Shown piece after piece: positions 35,780-49,330 of a DNA stretch of 64,000 nt. This DNA is from Sebastes aleutianus (Eukaryota > Chordata > Actinopteri > Perciformes > Sebastidae): contig CAKAKS010000038.1 in assembly GCA_916700875.1 (NCBI GenBank), positions 10,583,719 to 10,647,718 of the forward strand, read 5' to 3'. The notes beneath the pieces were generated by a model. The model had not been told where the DNA came from. It did not search any database and saw only the letters and a program-made list of their open reading frames with translations. The position numbers and the translations under genes are program-made. The stretch's first letter is position 1. Each line of letters begins with the position of its first letter.

Positions 35780-37006
35780 CTATCTAATGGCCTGACAACA
35801 GTCTAAAAGTGTCTCATAGCCTACGTCACCTGCAACCAGTCCGCTGAAAGTTACCTCTGGTTTTAGCGTGATGAAATGTAACCTGTGGATCACTTGCCTT
35901 CATAAATTAAGACGCAAACTCTTGGCACCCAATAGGAGCAAACAGTGATAGTGTCCTCCCCGAGAGTCAAGGTGACAGACAGATATCAGCCTCGGGTAAC
36001 AGCGAACAGAGTGAGGTAAAGGAGAGGGGCGAATGATACGTAAGAAAAGGACAGAGGGTTGGTGTCAATTGCTGTTTTTTCCCTTCACATTAAGCGTCCT
36101 TGACACAGGTGTAATGATACTACTCTTACACTTTGTCTGTTTTAGTGCTGCATTTACCTCAGATCTACACAAGGTGCTCCTTGCAGGTATACATAAGATG
36201 TTTGTCCTCAACATGATCCTGCTGCCTAAACCTAATCCCTCCCCAAGACCTTTCCTCCTCACCTTTTCACTCTAACCTGGCATAATAATCTCTCCCCTTT
36301 TAGTGAAATGGAGCACTTAAACTTCCAGACAAATTACCAAACCGCTGAAACCACAATCAAGCTCTCGCAAGTTAAAAGATTCATTATGCTCAAAAGTGCC
36401 CTCATTCAGTCATTCCGGCATCTGTGAAGAGGCCGGCTCCTCAGGGACGATGAGGCAGTTTGATGCTTTGATCACTCCCTTTCAGAGCGCACATCACCGA
36501 GATAAACACCCTCACGTGTTGCTGTTCATGTTGCTGATTTATTGGGATCAGAGAGACGCTCACAGGGGGATCTCCAGCATCGACATTCAGGTCCTTTTAT
36601 TCTAATGAGTTTTACGACGTTTGAACAACAGGTCTCAAAAACAAGAATGGTGAAAAAGTATAGCAGGTGTGTCTCCTCGTACAGAACGTCTGCTTCAGTG
36701 CTCTGCCAAAAACTACAAACTGACATCCCTTAAATCTTTCAAGGGACATAAAAGTGGCGGCCCTCCAACAAATACGTAACATAAGACAAAACTTAACTCT
36801 AGTTATACCATATTTTATTGTAAACCTGGCTGTGATACAGATCAGAGTTGTCCAAATGATTTCCAGCATCTCTAAATTAAGAGTACACATACAAATGTTT
36901 TAGTTACATTTAAAATACACAATGAAAAAAAAAAAGACTTCAGGGAATATAATATAGTTACCACTTCTCAATGTGGTGTTCTGCCTCTAGCACCAGGGGG
37001 CATTAA
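35780..37006. other. Intergenic, nothing recognised
   Basis: No exon or repeat end could be supported. It is the spacer between the S100 region and the convergent she gene. Confidence 0.45.
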
Positions 37007-37413
37007 AGGTGTTATTGATAAAAAAAAATGTATGTAGACGAATATTTAAAAAAAAAAAAAGTCACAGAGCCTTTAGAAAGGTGCCGAATAAAAGTATGGC
37101 TTTTCTAAAAAAAATATCATTATGAATGTGAATTAATCATTTTTAAAGTCTTGGCGGGTCCAAAATGAATGTTTTGTTTATCTCTGTGGAAGATATCTGA
37201 CGTTTGGTTCCCACTTCTAACAAGGCTTGTGAGCCAATAGTAAACAACGTTGGTATCACGTGGTATATCTCTGGGTTGTCAGTTAATGTGGAAAAAACGG
37301 ATAATTGTCTGAGTTTGATGGTAAGTTCCTGGCAATGACTTGTTGTGCAGTAAATGAAACGGAACGTGAGGGAGAACGCGACAACTAGTGGCTGAATGTT
37401 ATCAATAGCACCT
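37007..37413. mobile_element. TTAA-target MITE
   Basis: The ends aggtgttattgata and tatcaatagcacct are inverted repeats with one mismatch. Each is flanked by TTAA (37003-37006 and 37414-37417). 407 bp, no coding capacity. It lies just beyond the likely 3' end of she. Confidence 0.85.
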
Positions 37414-37501
37414 TTAAACCCTGAGGGAAAACAGCATTACTTTTTAGCTACAAAGGTCGGAATGAACAATGTTTTTTTTGTTGTTTCTTTTTCTTGATTA
37501 T

Positions 37502-38530
37502 TTTATTGCAAAATCTGTCATTCATTTCTCACACTTATATCTATAAGTGATCCCCATTTAAAGATGTCAAAACCCATTCATTTTACAATGTTTTCTTACC
37601 ACAAATCACGCTAATTTTCAGGTTTATCTTACAGATATTCCCCCATAATTAACAGGCTTGTTTAGCAGAAAATCAAAGATGAAACGTGGCCTCAGTCCTC
37701 GCCATGAAAAACACTAAGCCATGGTCCTGCAAGGCACATTGCATCAGGGTGAATCACTCACTCTTCACAGTGCACACATAATACAATGGAAACAACTCCC
37801 TCATTCACAGTAAAACGGAGGAAATCCTCAAGGGGCAGTGGTTACAGACGACTAACAAGCATAAGAGCATAAATTAGAAATATGCTGCGAGCACAAATAT
37901 TAAAATAAGCTTGTCTTTGTTCATATCTTGATGAGTGTAATGATATGCTCTGTGTGTGGATTTGACCGACTATCAGTTTTGAGGAAAGAAGAGAATTCTT
38001 TGTGTTGGCATGTTGGTGTAGTGTACCAGCACGTCCACCAGAGAGGGAAAGAGAGCCACAAACTACTGAGTTTCACTCCTTTCTGCTTCATAGTAAGTTA
38101 GTATCAGTAACAAAAAGTAACACGTGTAGCTTCTGATAGAGCCACGTTGGATAATTAAACATCCGTGTATGAGTCTTGGTCCCAATCCAACTCTCATTGA
38201 ATCATTAAAAGTGCCTCGTCGTCTGCGTCCTGCTTCTCCCCTTGTTTACATGCAAAACAGCAGCCTAGAGGTTTTGCATCAGTTGCACATCAAAGTAAAA
38301 TAAAGACAGAAGAAGACATCCAGAGAGACACAATGCAAATGTTTCTTATCATCAAATAAAAAGAGAACACAATGTAGGGTCATACAGGAGGTTATAAAGT
38401 GAGACAGAGCTGTAGAAGTACACATTGATGGGAGAGGTGAGGTCTTGACTGATAAACATGTTGTCCATGCAGGAAAAGGCCCGAGGTGTGTTTGTTTTGT
38501 ATACCTAAGCAGGGGTAGGGTAGGGTGGAG
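37502..38530 (-). other. Probable 3'UTR of she
   Basis: Downstream of the she stop on the minus strand. The first AATAAA on that strand that I noted is the complement of tttatt at 37502-37507. No repeat was recognised within it. The exact end is uncertain. Confidence 0.45.
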
Positions 38531-41500
38531 TCAGTGGATGCGAGGTACTGGGTGCAGCAGAGTCATGTGCTCGGCGCCGTCGAAAGGCAGCCGTTGGGTG
38601 CAGTAGTGGTGCACCACCTCTGGGATGCTGGGGAACACGCAGCTACTCTGGTCCAGGGTGTAGCCGCTCTCTTTGGTCTGGGCCACGATGATGTGAACGC
38701 AGCCTTGGCTCGTCCTGAGTCACACACACACACAGACGAGAGGAAAGGAGAGACAAGAGTTAACCAATGCATTATACAAGTTTGATCTTATTTATTTCAC
38801 TTACTGGTGTGCTTTATATTCATTAACGTCAAATAAAAAGAGATAAAAGATTAAACTAGCATTATTCTACATTTGTCTTATATCATGAAAAGACCAACAT
38901 CAACAATCTGTTTGTCGCTCCCAATAAAATTGGTCATAAATATATATTTTAATTATTATAAAACACTAAATTATTTCCTAAAACAGCTGGGCACTGTAGT
39001 TTTCAGCAAACATCACTCAAACAGTAGTAAATAGTAAATTTGTTGGGGTCTATTTTTACACATTAGTGGTCTAGTGAGTATGCACGGCAGCAGGCCGATG
39101 TATGTGGGATTTATGTGGGACTACAGATGCAAATTAGTTTAACGTTATAATCTGGTAAAGTGCATTAAATGGCGACATTTATGTTTAAACTTGGTCCCTT
39201 TCAAATTAAAATAAATAAATAAATAAATTAACTCAAAATAAACTAATGAAAAAACATGTTAGCCAATGCAATAGTGTGCTGATATAAGATGTAAATCTGT
39301 TGCACACACGCGTGTGAAATGTATTGTTTGGTTCTGGTCTTTTAAAGGGATTTGTTGACAATAAGAACAATGATAGTAAAAATATGAATTATGAACAGGG
39401 TGTAGAGAGAGCACAATCAAATAAACTTCAATAGGTGCTGTATCAAAAATAATCAAACTAAGGCAAGAATCAAATAAAAATCTGCGCACTGTATTAAAAG
39501 CTCCCAACAAAGAGTTGTACCCGCCAGTCTCCCCTTTAAAGACATACCCACTTTATGATAATCACATGCAGTTTGGGCAGGTTGTGAAGGTTGTTTTGTG
39601 TTAATTGATTTCCAATAATAAATATATACATACATTTCCTTTAAGGTAAATTTTGAAGAGATAAAAATTGTGCGATTAATCGCGATTAAATATGGACAAT
39701 TATGGGATTAATTGTGATTAGATATTTTAATTGATTGACAGCCCTAATTTTAATCCTTGTACACAGTATGTGATCAATACGTGATTTTTCAGCCCATGAG
39801 ACACTACAGATGCACTTCCAGGTTGCACTCACTTGAGGGCGATGGAGTACTTGCTGTTGTCCGACTCGCTGTTCCTGACCAGGAAGCTGGCCTCTTTGCA
39901 GGACTGCAGCTGGAGCTCCGCCTCCTGGCGAGTCACACAGCCATGGTACCAGCTGAGACCGAGACAGAGGGTGGGAGTGGGAGGGTGGATTACACTTCAT
40001 CTGCTATTGATCAAGTCTAGAGCCTCATTTCATACAAACCCCTTGGAAATGAGTGACTCTTACGTAACACTGTAATCTATAAAAAATCTGGAGTGTTGAG
40101 GTTTATTGCAAGAATAAGAAAGAAGAAACACACTCTGACATTCAGAACATTTGAATTACTTTTTAAATAGTTTGGTTATTACAGTTTTCAGTGTCTCCTC
40201 ACCTCTGTTTCTCCAGGGGCAGGGAGGGGTGAACGCAGCAGGCCTCGGGTTCAGGGTTGCTACCGGGGGTGGAGGATGGCGACAGGGTCGGAGGAGAGGA
40301 CCGCAGGATCTTCTGGGTCCAGCTCTTCTGCCTCAGATGCTGATTCTGCTGCGATGGCGGCGGCTGGGTTGGAGGATGTTGGGGCTGCCTGGTGAGTGTG
40401 GGGTGAGGCGTCTCATCTTTGGTTTGCCGTTCAGGGCTGTCAAACTGTGCTGGGGGAAGAAGAGAGACGAGAGAAGATATCAAGTCATGTAAAGAAACTA
40501 CTGACTCTGTGCCTGAGTTTGAACCGGGCGCTGAAGCCTCCAGTAAATATAGAATAAGAAGACGGCAGTTTGATGATTCATGCAAGATGTTATTCAATAT
40601 GCTGTTGGTCTATGCAGCATATGAAATATAAATGTGAGAGCAGGCCTGAGTTGTTGTTTTTGAACAAATGTATGAGGCAGAGGAGAGGCTGTATGAGTTC
40701 AGCAACACTGTAGTCAATGATGTATTTCTTTTATTTACTTTTAAAAGCAATTTGAGGTACAAAGATGAGCAAACATTTCCTTGTTCTCAGATATCAGTGT
40801 CAAGTTGGATGTGGTGTAACAAACGTATTGTGTACCCGAAAGAGTTCTGACAATGTGCTCCTTCCTCCACTCCCAGGGCAGCTCGTACTCAGTGGAGGGT
40901 CGAGGATCCAGCTCGGGGCGCGTCTTGTCCCCATCACCACTCCCCTCATACGGGATGTCGTATATCTGTAAGGGCACGGGCTGACCTTCCTCCGCCGTCT
41001 CCTCGCTCGTCTCCATCAGCACACACACCTTCAGCAAGTCCTTGGACCCCCGACGTCTAATCTCTAGCAGGACGAAAACAAAGGGATTAAAGATTAAACA
41101 TCTACCACCTGGAGAGGCAGACTGGAGTGATGGATGATGACATCACCTGCAGCAGCTTTAGGGAACATGACGTCAGTAAACGACAAGTGACTGAAAAACA
41201 CTGGAGGCAGTCTGCATCAACTGTCTGTGAACACCAGACCAAAACCAGCCACAGCATAGACCGGGAGGGTGCCAAAGTCAAGGCTATTGACAGGATGCAA
41301 GATTCAATAACCTTAAAAACAGTACCACTTCTAATGAGAAACTCCTTATAAAAGGTTTATAAGTTGTATCTAATGGCTTTATCAAAACAATTAGCCTACT
41401 AAATGCTCAATAGATCAGTTACAAGTAGGGCTGTCAAAGTAAACGCGATAATAACGCGTTAACGCAAATTTGTTTTAACGTCACTAATTTCTTTAACACA

Positions 41501-44500
41501 TTAATGTAACTTATGATTTTTAGAAGGTTGTAGCGAGCTCAGTTTTAAAGCTAGCGTCAAAAGAAAAGAAAACCTAATGATTCCATTGGTACCAACATGT
41601 CATACTAGCTTGTTGCGAAGGAGATTAAAAAACGCTGCAAACTTGCGCTAAATTTTGACGAGGAAAAACTGGCATAGCCATTTTCAAAAGGGGTCCCTTG
41701 ACCTCTGACCTCAAGATATGTGAATGAAAATGGGTTCTATAGGTACCCACAAGTCTCCCCTTTACAGACATGACCTGAATTGTTACACACTGTTCCTTTA
41801 ACGCCATTAGTTACAACTGTTAAAGCTTTTATAAGAGGGGATTCTGGTAAGTAACTGATGTCAGCTTCTGCATTAATAATATCGCTGCCCTACTCTCATG
41901 GCCTTGCTTATTGAGTCGCAGTGACATCAGACTCCTGCTTACTTCCTCAGAATGATTTAAGCCTCATAAATTGACTCAGTCACATCATCACATCCTCTGT
42001 AGACTTCTCTGAGGAGGCCTGGAAGCAGCACGGCCACTGATTGAAGTAGAACCTACAGGAGCGCACCGCAATAAAACATGTTCACGTTCACAGCAGGCTA
42101 TTGTGTAACCCTTTTAGTTCAAACAATGGAGTGATGGAATGAAAGGTCAGTAGAGCATGCGATTGGACGACGGACCGCCAGTCTTCCTAGATGCTGGGAA
42201 GTTTTGATAAATGGTCAGACAGGTCCATATAGGGGGTTACACAGAGAGGAGGTGAGGGAGAGCCAACTTCCTTTTTAGAGAATAGTACCAGGAAACAGAG
42301 ACAGGAAAAAGGAAGCAGGGGCAGGAAACTGCACCCATTGTCCGAACGCAGCGCAGTTGCCATGGTGACCCCATGGGGTGCAGAGAGCACTAGGGGAACG
42401 AGTTTGTGTTCTCACTGCTCGGCCTGCAGAGACCGAAATTGGGATTCATTCACACAGGCCGGGACTACATTGTCCAACGTCATCTGTACAGATGAAGTGA
42501 TTCAGGGGCTGAATGAAAGATCACAGCTCTTACTGGAACAGCTGGCAGCTACAAGAGAAGGCAGGAAGAGTATATTGATGAAAGTCTCACCAGTAATCAT
42601 CTGCTGGGCGTCGTAAGGCTCCATGTAACCATCGTTCTCCCCGACCCGCTCCGCCTCCCTTTGCTCTCTGGTCTTCTGAGCATCAAAAGGATCTGCGTAA
42701 TCCTCAAGGATGATCACCTGGATAAAAAAAAAAACAGGAAATCACTGTATTTTTAATACATAATTAAATACTTAAATGTCTGAAAAAACAATTAAAGTTT
42801 TCAGAATGGCACCAAATAATAAAGGGCTAAAAATGTGATTTAAAAGATCAAACAAACAGGGATTCCCTAACTAGGGAGTACTAAGTACTTCTGAAGTTCC
42901 CAGGAGATGTAAAGATTGTGCTACCAGCTCTAACAAGCTGTCTGCACAGGAAACAGCTTTCAACACCTGCAGAAGAGTCGACATAGATGGCTAAAAGTAA
43001 CAGATAAACAGTTGAATCACCCAGCTTCTGCCACTCTAAGTGGTATTAGTACAAATATCCAACCAAACCTACTGAAAAAATAAAGAAAAAAAGACTATGG
43101 TCATTTCCAGGATAACTGTCTGGTAGGAAATTGTAACATTATCCACCTTTATATGATTAATAGTGTTAAATATCATCTAGTTTAAATTAAAAACATTTAA
43201 ATATATTATAGATATATTGAGATATTATTAAAATAAATTCAATTATCGGTAATTATTGGTCAATCAGCTGATTATTTTATTGATTAATAACTTAATTGTT
43301 TTGTCTATAAGATGTCAGAAAATAGTGAAAAATGGCCATTATATTTTGCCAAATGTCTAGCTTGTCCAAACAACAGTCCAAAAGCCAAATATATTCAATT
43401 TTGACAAAGAAAGACAGAAAATCCTCACATTTGAAAAGATGTAACCCGCATTTTTTCGGGGGTATATTTTTGCCAAATAATTTTTGATCAGCTAAACGAT
43501 TAATTATTTCACATCTAGTTTAAAAGCAGTTCAAATTAACACGTTTGGTGTCGATGTCAAACAAACTCCAGTAAACTACGAGACAGCTAGTCAGAAGAAT
43601 ACCTGACTCTTCATCAAGAGACGCTCTCTCTTGTAAATCTCACTGTCTTCACATTCATTATCTCTCTATTCTGTGACACAGTCAGGCCTGACTGTCTTGT
43701 CATCTTATCAGTGTCGTATAACTTCATGTTTGTTTTACCAGCCACTGGCCAAGAGACAATGGCAAACCATAAAAAGAAGTTGTCTCTCTCTCTAATCACT
43801 TTCGGTCGTGTTCCCTTGACAAAGAAATGTTGGCATTGGTTGGTGTTTCAATAAAGTAGCAGATGATTGACAGGCTGACACTCAGAGTGTTGGTAAGGTG
43901 TTTAGTTTAGAGAGGTACATGTTTTCCTTGGTCAAGTCTTACAGCATGTTACACCTTCACCTCTAACTTCATATTCTCCATTAACAGGGAAACTATAACT
44001 CACAGTAACTCTGCCAATCAAACCTATAGTGGCTGCGGCAAACATGAATTTGAGATCAAGAACGGGGATTTACTCCCTTTCTGAAATATAAAACTCCCGT
44101 TTCATTCTTCCTCCTCCTCTTTTATGTGTCTTTTTTTCTCACCATCTCTCCATTATCACTATCCCTGACTTCACTATCTTTTTTTTTTTTTTCAAAGCCA
44201 CGCTGGAGGGGACTTGGGTTAGCGCCTAAGTGTCAAATAACACGATGCTTTTTATAACATGATAGCCTTCTTCACCAGGGGGCCTGAATGTAGTGAAAGA
44301 GAGGGATGAGGTGGAGGAAGAGGAGGAGGAGGGGGGGATACTGAACCAGATTACATACAGGAGAGGAAGGTAAGGCCTCATGTCTGACCACAGCTTTGTA
44401 TTCAATAAGGCGAGGAGGGCGGGTGTAAAGACGAGGGGTGGAGAGGAAGAGAAGGAGAGATAGAGAAAGACAGACTGGGAGGAGTGGACACAATGGAGAT

Positions 44501-45979
44501 AGTGGAGACAAAGGAGAAAGGAGGGAGACACTGAAACAATTATATCAATTTTCAGAGCTTGGACTGGATCCTTGCTACTTCATTGTCAACAGTATTGATG
44601 ACACCACATGGTAGTTTTGTTGCTAGAATATGTAAAAAGTTGCACACAGATTGAATTAACTTGGTTTAATTTCACTTCCGAACACCAACAATCAATCAAC
44701 AGTAGCGATACCACACTGTGGAGATACTCAGTTAAAAGTAAAAGTTAGTGAGAGTTTAATGCCATAGCAACAAAATGTACTTAAAAGTAAATACTCGTTA
44801 GGTGACAGAAATATTACTGTCATTGTTATGATACTATATCATGAGGCAGCAGTAGCTCAGCCTATAGGGACTTGGCTTGGGAACCAGGGGGTCGCAGGTT
44901 CAGGTCGTAGGTTCAGGTCGCCTGGACTTTATACAGCTGAATAGTAGCTGCCCACTGCTCCTACTACTAGGTGCTGTGCTGTGTACAATACAATGTGTGA
45001 CAATAAAAGCTAGATTTACATTTACAACATTATATTAAATTAAGAAATTATGATTGCCAATGGTGGAAGAAGTATTCAGATCTTTTATTAAAATAAAAAC
45101 CACAATCTAAAAAAGAATACTCTTTTACAAGTAATAGTCCTGCATTCAAATGTATCCTCAAAATATACTTAAAATACCAAAAGTGAAAACTTATTATGCA
45201 GAGCGGCCCATTATTAGATTATACTTATTGATACGTTAATGTGAAAATATCACTAATATTGCAGCTAGTAAATGTGGGGCTTATTTTAACTACTGTATAT
45301 AGTGCTCCTTTATCTAACACATTATGATTTATTAGTTTATTATAGGTAGGTAGGTACTTTATTAATCCAGTAAGTAACCAGTAAGTAAAGTAGTGGAGTA
45401 AAAAAAACTATGAATTGTACAAGAAGTATGCTACAAGTAGTTCAAAATTGTAGCCTACTTAAGTACAGTATTTGAGTAAAAGTACTTAGTTACATTTCAC
45501 CACTGATGTTTGCTGATGTAGGCTAATAACATGTAAGAGGTAAAGCTCATTTAAGTAGGCTATATACTAGTAATCCTAGATATTTTATAATTTTAATCAG
45601 GTTTTACAACATCTTAATCTGACATATAAAATAGTAACCGAGTTGTCAGATATTTCCTTGGGACTCAATTGCAGTACTTAATTACTTTATAGGCAAACAA
45701 ATCTAAATCAGCCAACCCCACATCATTTATTTAGAACAAAATTACTTTGTCCCTTTGTTATATCAATAATAAAACTATCAAGCCTCTAAAAGCATAAGTG
45801 AAATAGATGTTCTCACCGTCTCTGTTTTGCTCTGGGCTGCTGGTTTCTCAGCTTCAGGTACCACTTGGTTGGTGATGGTTGAAGAGTTGAAGTTGGGGCT
45901 TTTGTCCTGTTTGTCCACCCTGATCAGCCGGCTGATGAAGGCGTTGGCAGATGGAGAGGAGCTCTTCACAGCAGCTCTG

Positions 45980-46012
<33 letters not shown>

Positions 46013-46323
46013 TCAAACACCGGCTCAGCTTTGGAGTTCTTGCGACTCTTCCCAGACAGGAGGAGACTTTCCCAAACTTTCCCATCTTTCAAGGAGCTGA
46101 CACCGGTTCTACTCAACTCTATGGCCGAGTTCTTTCGGTTTCTCCCGGACAGCAGAGACCCGACTCCTCCACCTCCTGTTTTGGTGGAACCAGATGTTTT
46201 GGTACCAACCAGTCCAACTTTACTGGCTTTACTGGGTTGTTGTGAGCCTGACTCGGAGGCTGAGCGGATCCTGTCGGTACCGTTCTTCAGATTGATGGGG
46301 AACTCCTTGAACCACTTTGCCAT
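38531..46323 (-). CDS. she: SH2 domain-containing adapter protein E, 6 coding exons, 470 aa
   Basis: She belongs to the Shb/Shd/She/Shf adaptor family, which links phosphotyrosine receptors to downstream signalling. Coding exons in gene order: 46323-45817, 42717-42591, 41063-40836, 40449-40203, 39952-39833, 38714-38531. All are GT-AG on the minus strand and total 1413 nt with consistent phase. Family marks: N-terminal MAKWFKEFPINLK, repeated RKNS motifs, the tyrosine motifs VIILEDYADPFDA and GENDGYMEPYDAQQMIT, then YDIPYE, PWEWRKEHIV, the RQKSWTQKIL motif, and a C-terminal SH2 domain. The SH2 domain starts SWYHGCVTRQEAE, has the phosphotyrosine pocket FLVRNSESDNSKYSIALK with its Arg, and ends at the stop codon complementary to 38531-38533. 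A run of about nine Gln (45982-46008) is not in the human protein. Intron 1 is about 3.1 kb. Confidence 0.92.
39530..39746. mobile_element. Truncated hAT element, copy 3
   Basis: Contains ccactttatgataatcacat, gattaatcgcgattaa and the end attgacagcccta shared with the other copies; the left end is missing. It lies in intron 5 of she. Confidence 0.65.
41426..41809. mobile_element. Internally deleted hAT element, copy 4
   Basis: Begins tagggctgtcaaagt and carries the cctctgacctcaagatatg block. The right end is worn. The flanks gttacaag and gttacaac suggest an 8-bp duplication with one change. It lies in intron 2 of she. Confidence 0.6.
43230..43520. mobile_element. Worn copy of the gctgcaac-type MITE
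   Basis: aattattggtcaatcagctg, cttaattgttttgtctataa and tcagctaaacgattaatta follow the same order as the intact element at 4249-4540, but both ends are lost. A further fragment with gttgattaatcgtttcagtc is near 60930. It lies in intron 1 of she. Confidence 0.5.
44844..45015 (+). mobile_element. tRNA-derived SINE fragment
   Basis: gtagctcagcctataggg is a tRNA-like A box region and ggtcgcaggttcaggtc a B box region, about 35 bp apart. The body (cactgctcctactactaggt) and the caataaaagc tail are of the kind seen in fish tRNA SINEs. A second partial aggttcaggtcg repeats the B box. Confidence 0.65.
45058..45510. mobile_element. Third copy of the 'ggtggaagaagta' MITE
   Basis: Starts atggtggaagaagtattcagatc, contains gtaatagtcctgcattcaaa and ends acatttcaccactg, matching the family at 32720 and 34675. 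Near 45345-45370 it carries a taggtaggtactttattaa stretch, which resembles an inserted LINE tail. Confidence 0.65.
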
Positions 46324-47049
46324 TGTGACTCAGATGGAAACTCAATAAAACCTCTGTGCGTACTTTGACACCTTTTTAGCGCCCCATATACCACAGGACC
46401 CCAGAGACGCACCTTTACAAACACACAGCCTTTCTATAACAAAAGACTTCCGCTGCTTTATTCTAGGATATAGAGCATGTAGACCACAGGATCTCCACAC
46501 CTCACTTTAAAGCAATGGCTCTATCTTAAAAGTAAAGAAAAAATAAGTGAAAACTTACATGCCTATTTGGCAAAAAATACCACTTCTTTTATCCCATTTG
46601 TGATGTTCTTACACCTGTTCCTTCTTCTGCTCAGAGGAAAACGTGTATTCCCTTTGGATGAACAGATATCTTCGGAGTGGGAAGACCCGAAAGAAGGCAA
46701 AGTTCTTCTTGCTTCTGATTTGTGATCCCATTCCCAGAGTGGCTTATCTGGTCTTTCACACAACTCTCCACTGTCGCAATGAGGCTCCTGACTGCGCCTG
46801 GAGTATAGAGGGGAGGAGGTATATCTGGAGTTAAGAGGAGGGGGAGGCAGGACCTGGTGGGCGGTGATAAGCTTTCTAATTGTAGAATAATCATTTTGGG
46901 AGTTTTGTAGGCTATTCTACTTTAGACTGACCTATGCCCAGGTAACCCACCATGGATATTGACATCTTTATTAATCAAGGAGGACGGTCTGCAGGACAGA
47001 TAATAATGCACTATACTCATTTTTAACAGTCTCTTCTGCAATATATTCA
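46324..47049. other. 5' flank of she
   Basis: The she promoter and 5'UTR must lie here (upstream on the minus strand), but no TATA box or distinctive CCAAT/GC cluster could be fixed. Confidence 0.35.
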
Positions 47050-47260
47050 CTTTTTTAATAGTCGTGTATCGCGGCTGTTACCCTGCACTATATTCAGTTT
47101 TAACAGTTTTTTTCATCTCCTTGTATTTTTATATCTGGTATATTTTTTTGTACTTTATACTTTGCACTACTAACTTTTTTACTGCCTTTTTACTAACATG
47201 TTTTGCACTATGGAACTGTGATGCTGGAAACTTGAATTTCCCTCGGGATTAATAAAGTTA

Positions 47261-47306
<46 letters not shown>

Positions 47307-47307
47307 G
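47050..47307 (+). mobile_element. LINE 3' tail with (ATCT)n
   Basis: Ends cttgaatttccctcgggatt aataaagt followed by about ten ATCT units (to 47305), a standard 3' end of several fish LINEs. Upstream are T-rich blocks with repeated 'gcactat' words. No coding region survives. Confidence 0.6.
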
Positions 47308-47309
47308 TC

Positions 47310-49330
47310 TGTACACAGTATCTTACCTCCATTTAGTTTTTTTCAGCTGTTTAGACAGTTATGTGAACATTTTGATGTTGAATGTTAATTCAAGATTAAT
47401 CATAATGTCAATTCATAATGTGCTTAATTGGCTGTCTAATTAATGCTCTTGAGTAATCAAACATCTGCACACAGTATCTTACCTCCATTTAGTTTTTTTC
47501 AGATGTTTACGATTTAAATTGAAGTTGACAGTTATGTTTTACATTTTGATGTTGAATGTTAATTCAAGATGAATCATAATGTCAATTTGCTTAATTGGCT
47601 GTCTAATTAATGTCGACTCCTTTAATTGTACAGGGTATAGTAGTAGGGAAATGGTCTGTTGTGACACTAATTCTCTATATTTAGAATATATACTGTGGAC
47701 GAATGTTCATTCAAGATTAATCATAATGTCAATTCATGTGAGAAAATTGTGGTATATGCTCCCTAAAATGCTGGTATTTCAATAAATTTTGCTCTTGATT
47801 AATCAAACATCTGTACACAGTATCATCTTACCTCCATTCATGCTTAGGTTATTTTCAGATGTTTACAACTTAAATTGAAGTTGAGAATTATGTTAACATT
47901 TTGAATGTTAATTCAAGATGAAACATAATGTCAATTCATAAATGTGCTTAATTGGCTGTCTAATTAATGTCCACTCGTTTAATTGTACAGGGTATAGTAG
48001 TAGAGAAATGGTCTGTTCTGAGCTGCTCCACATAAACCAGTGAAAGGTGTATCACTAATTCTCTATATTTAAAATATATACTGTGGACGACGATTATACA
48101 AATACGTTTTCAAAACTTCCTATTATAATTATATATATTATACAACACAATCTGTGTTGTAGTCATTATAGTCCACCATGGATATTGACACCTTTATTAT
48201 TCTTTTATAATTAATGCAGCCTCTGTTTTAACAACAATATGCAATATAATAAATATAAACATCAAACTGGCTATTGAGAAAAGTGCAGTATAGGCTTCCT
48301 AAAATGCATTTTGCTCTTGAGTAATCAAACATCTGTACACAGTATCTTACCTCTATTTAAGTTTTTTTCGGATGTTTACGACTTAAATTGAATTTGACAG
48401 TTATGTTAACATTTTAATGTTGAATGTTAATTCAAGATTAATCATAATAATCAATTCATAATGTGCTTAATTGGCTGTCTAATTAATGCTCTTGAGTAAT
48501 CAAAAATCTGTACACAGTATCTTACCTCCATTCATGCTTAGTTTTTTTGCAGATGTTTACGATTTAAATTGAAGTTGATAGTTATGTTAACATTGTGATG
48601 TTGAATGTTAATTCAAGATTAATCATAATGTGCTTAATTGGCTGTCTAATTAATGTCCACTCCTTTAATTGTACAGGGGTATAGTAGTAGGGAAATGGTC
48701 TGTTCTGAGCTGCTCCACATAAACCAGTGAAAGGTGTGACACTAATTCTATACATTTAAAATATATACTGTGGACGAATGTTCATTCAAGATTAATCATA
48801 ATGTCAATTCATGTGAGAAAATTGTGGCATATGCTCCCTAAAATGCTGGTATTTCAATACATTTTGCTCTTGATTAATCAAACATCTGTACCAAAGAAAA
48901 CCAAAGAAAATTCCTAGTGTATACCTCTTACACCTGGCAATAAACACCTTTCTGATTCTGATTCTGATTCTGATTCTGATCTGTACACAGTATCACCTTA
49001 CCTCCATTCATGCTTAGGTTATTTTCAGATGTTTACAACTTAAATTGAAGTTGAGAATTATGTTAACATTTTGAACGTTAATTCAAGATGAATCATAATG
49101 TCAATTCATAAATGTGCTTAATTGGCTGTCTAATTAATGTCCTTTAATTGTACAGGGTATAGTAGTAGGGAAATGGTCTGTTCTGAGCTGCTCCACATAA
49201 ACCAGTGAAAGGTGTATCACTAATTCTATACATTTAAAATATATACTGTGGACGACGATTATACAAATAATTTTTCAAAACTTCCTATTATAATTGTATA
49301 TCTCATACAATACAATCTGTTTTTTTAGTC
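47310..49330. repeat. Complex tandem repeat (about six diverged units)
   Basis: The word acacagtatc with cttacctcca recurs at about 47313, 47469, 47812, 48337, 48511 and 48983. Each time the same order follows: cagatgtttac, aaattgaagttga, gttaattcaagat, cttaattggctgtctaatta. Some units also add tgtacagggtatagtagta and gaaatggtctgttctgagc. The units therefore alternate between a short form (about 165 bp) and longer forms, a higher-order arrangement. No coding. Confidence 0.8.
48890..48981 (+). mobile_element. Short LINE tail inserted in the tandem repeat
   Basis: An interruption starting ccaaagaaaaccaaag and ending caataaacacctttctgatt with repeats of ttctga. It is flanked by atctgta on both sides, a 7-bp target duplication, and absent from the other repeat units. 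Confidence 0.7.

Noticed and set aside
44844..44930. Possible functional tRNA gene
   Set aside because: A- and B-box-like words are present, but no acceptor-stem pairing could be made and a SINE-type body and tail follow.
47310..49330. CRISPR-like array of regularly spaced repeats
   Set aside because: Units are long, diverged and not separated by unique spacers of constant length, and the genome is a vertebrate one.
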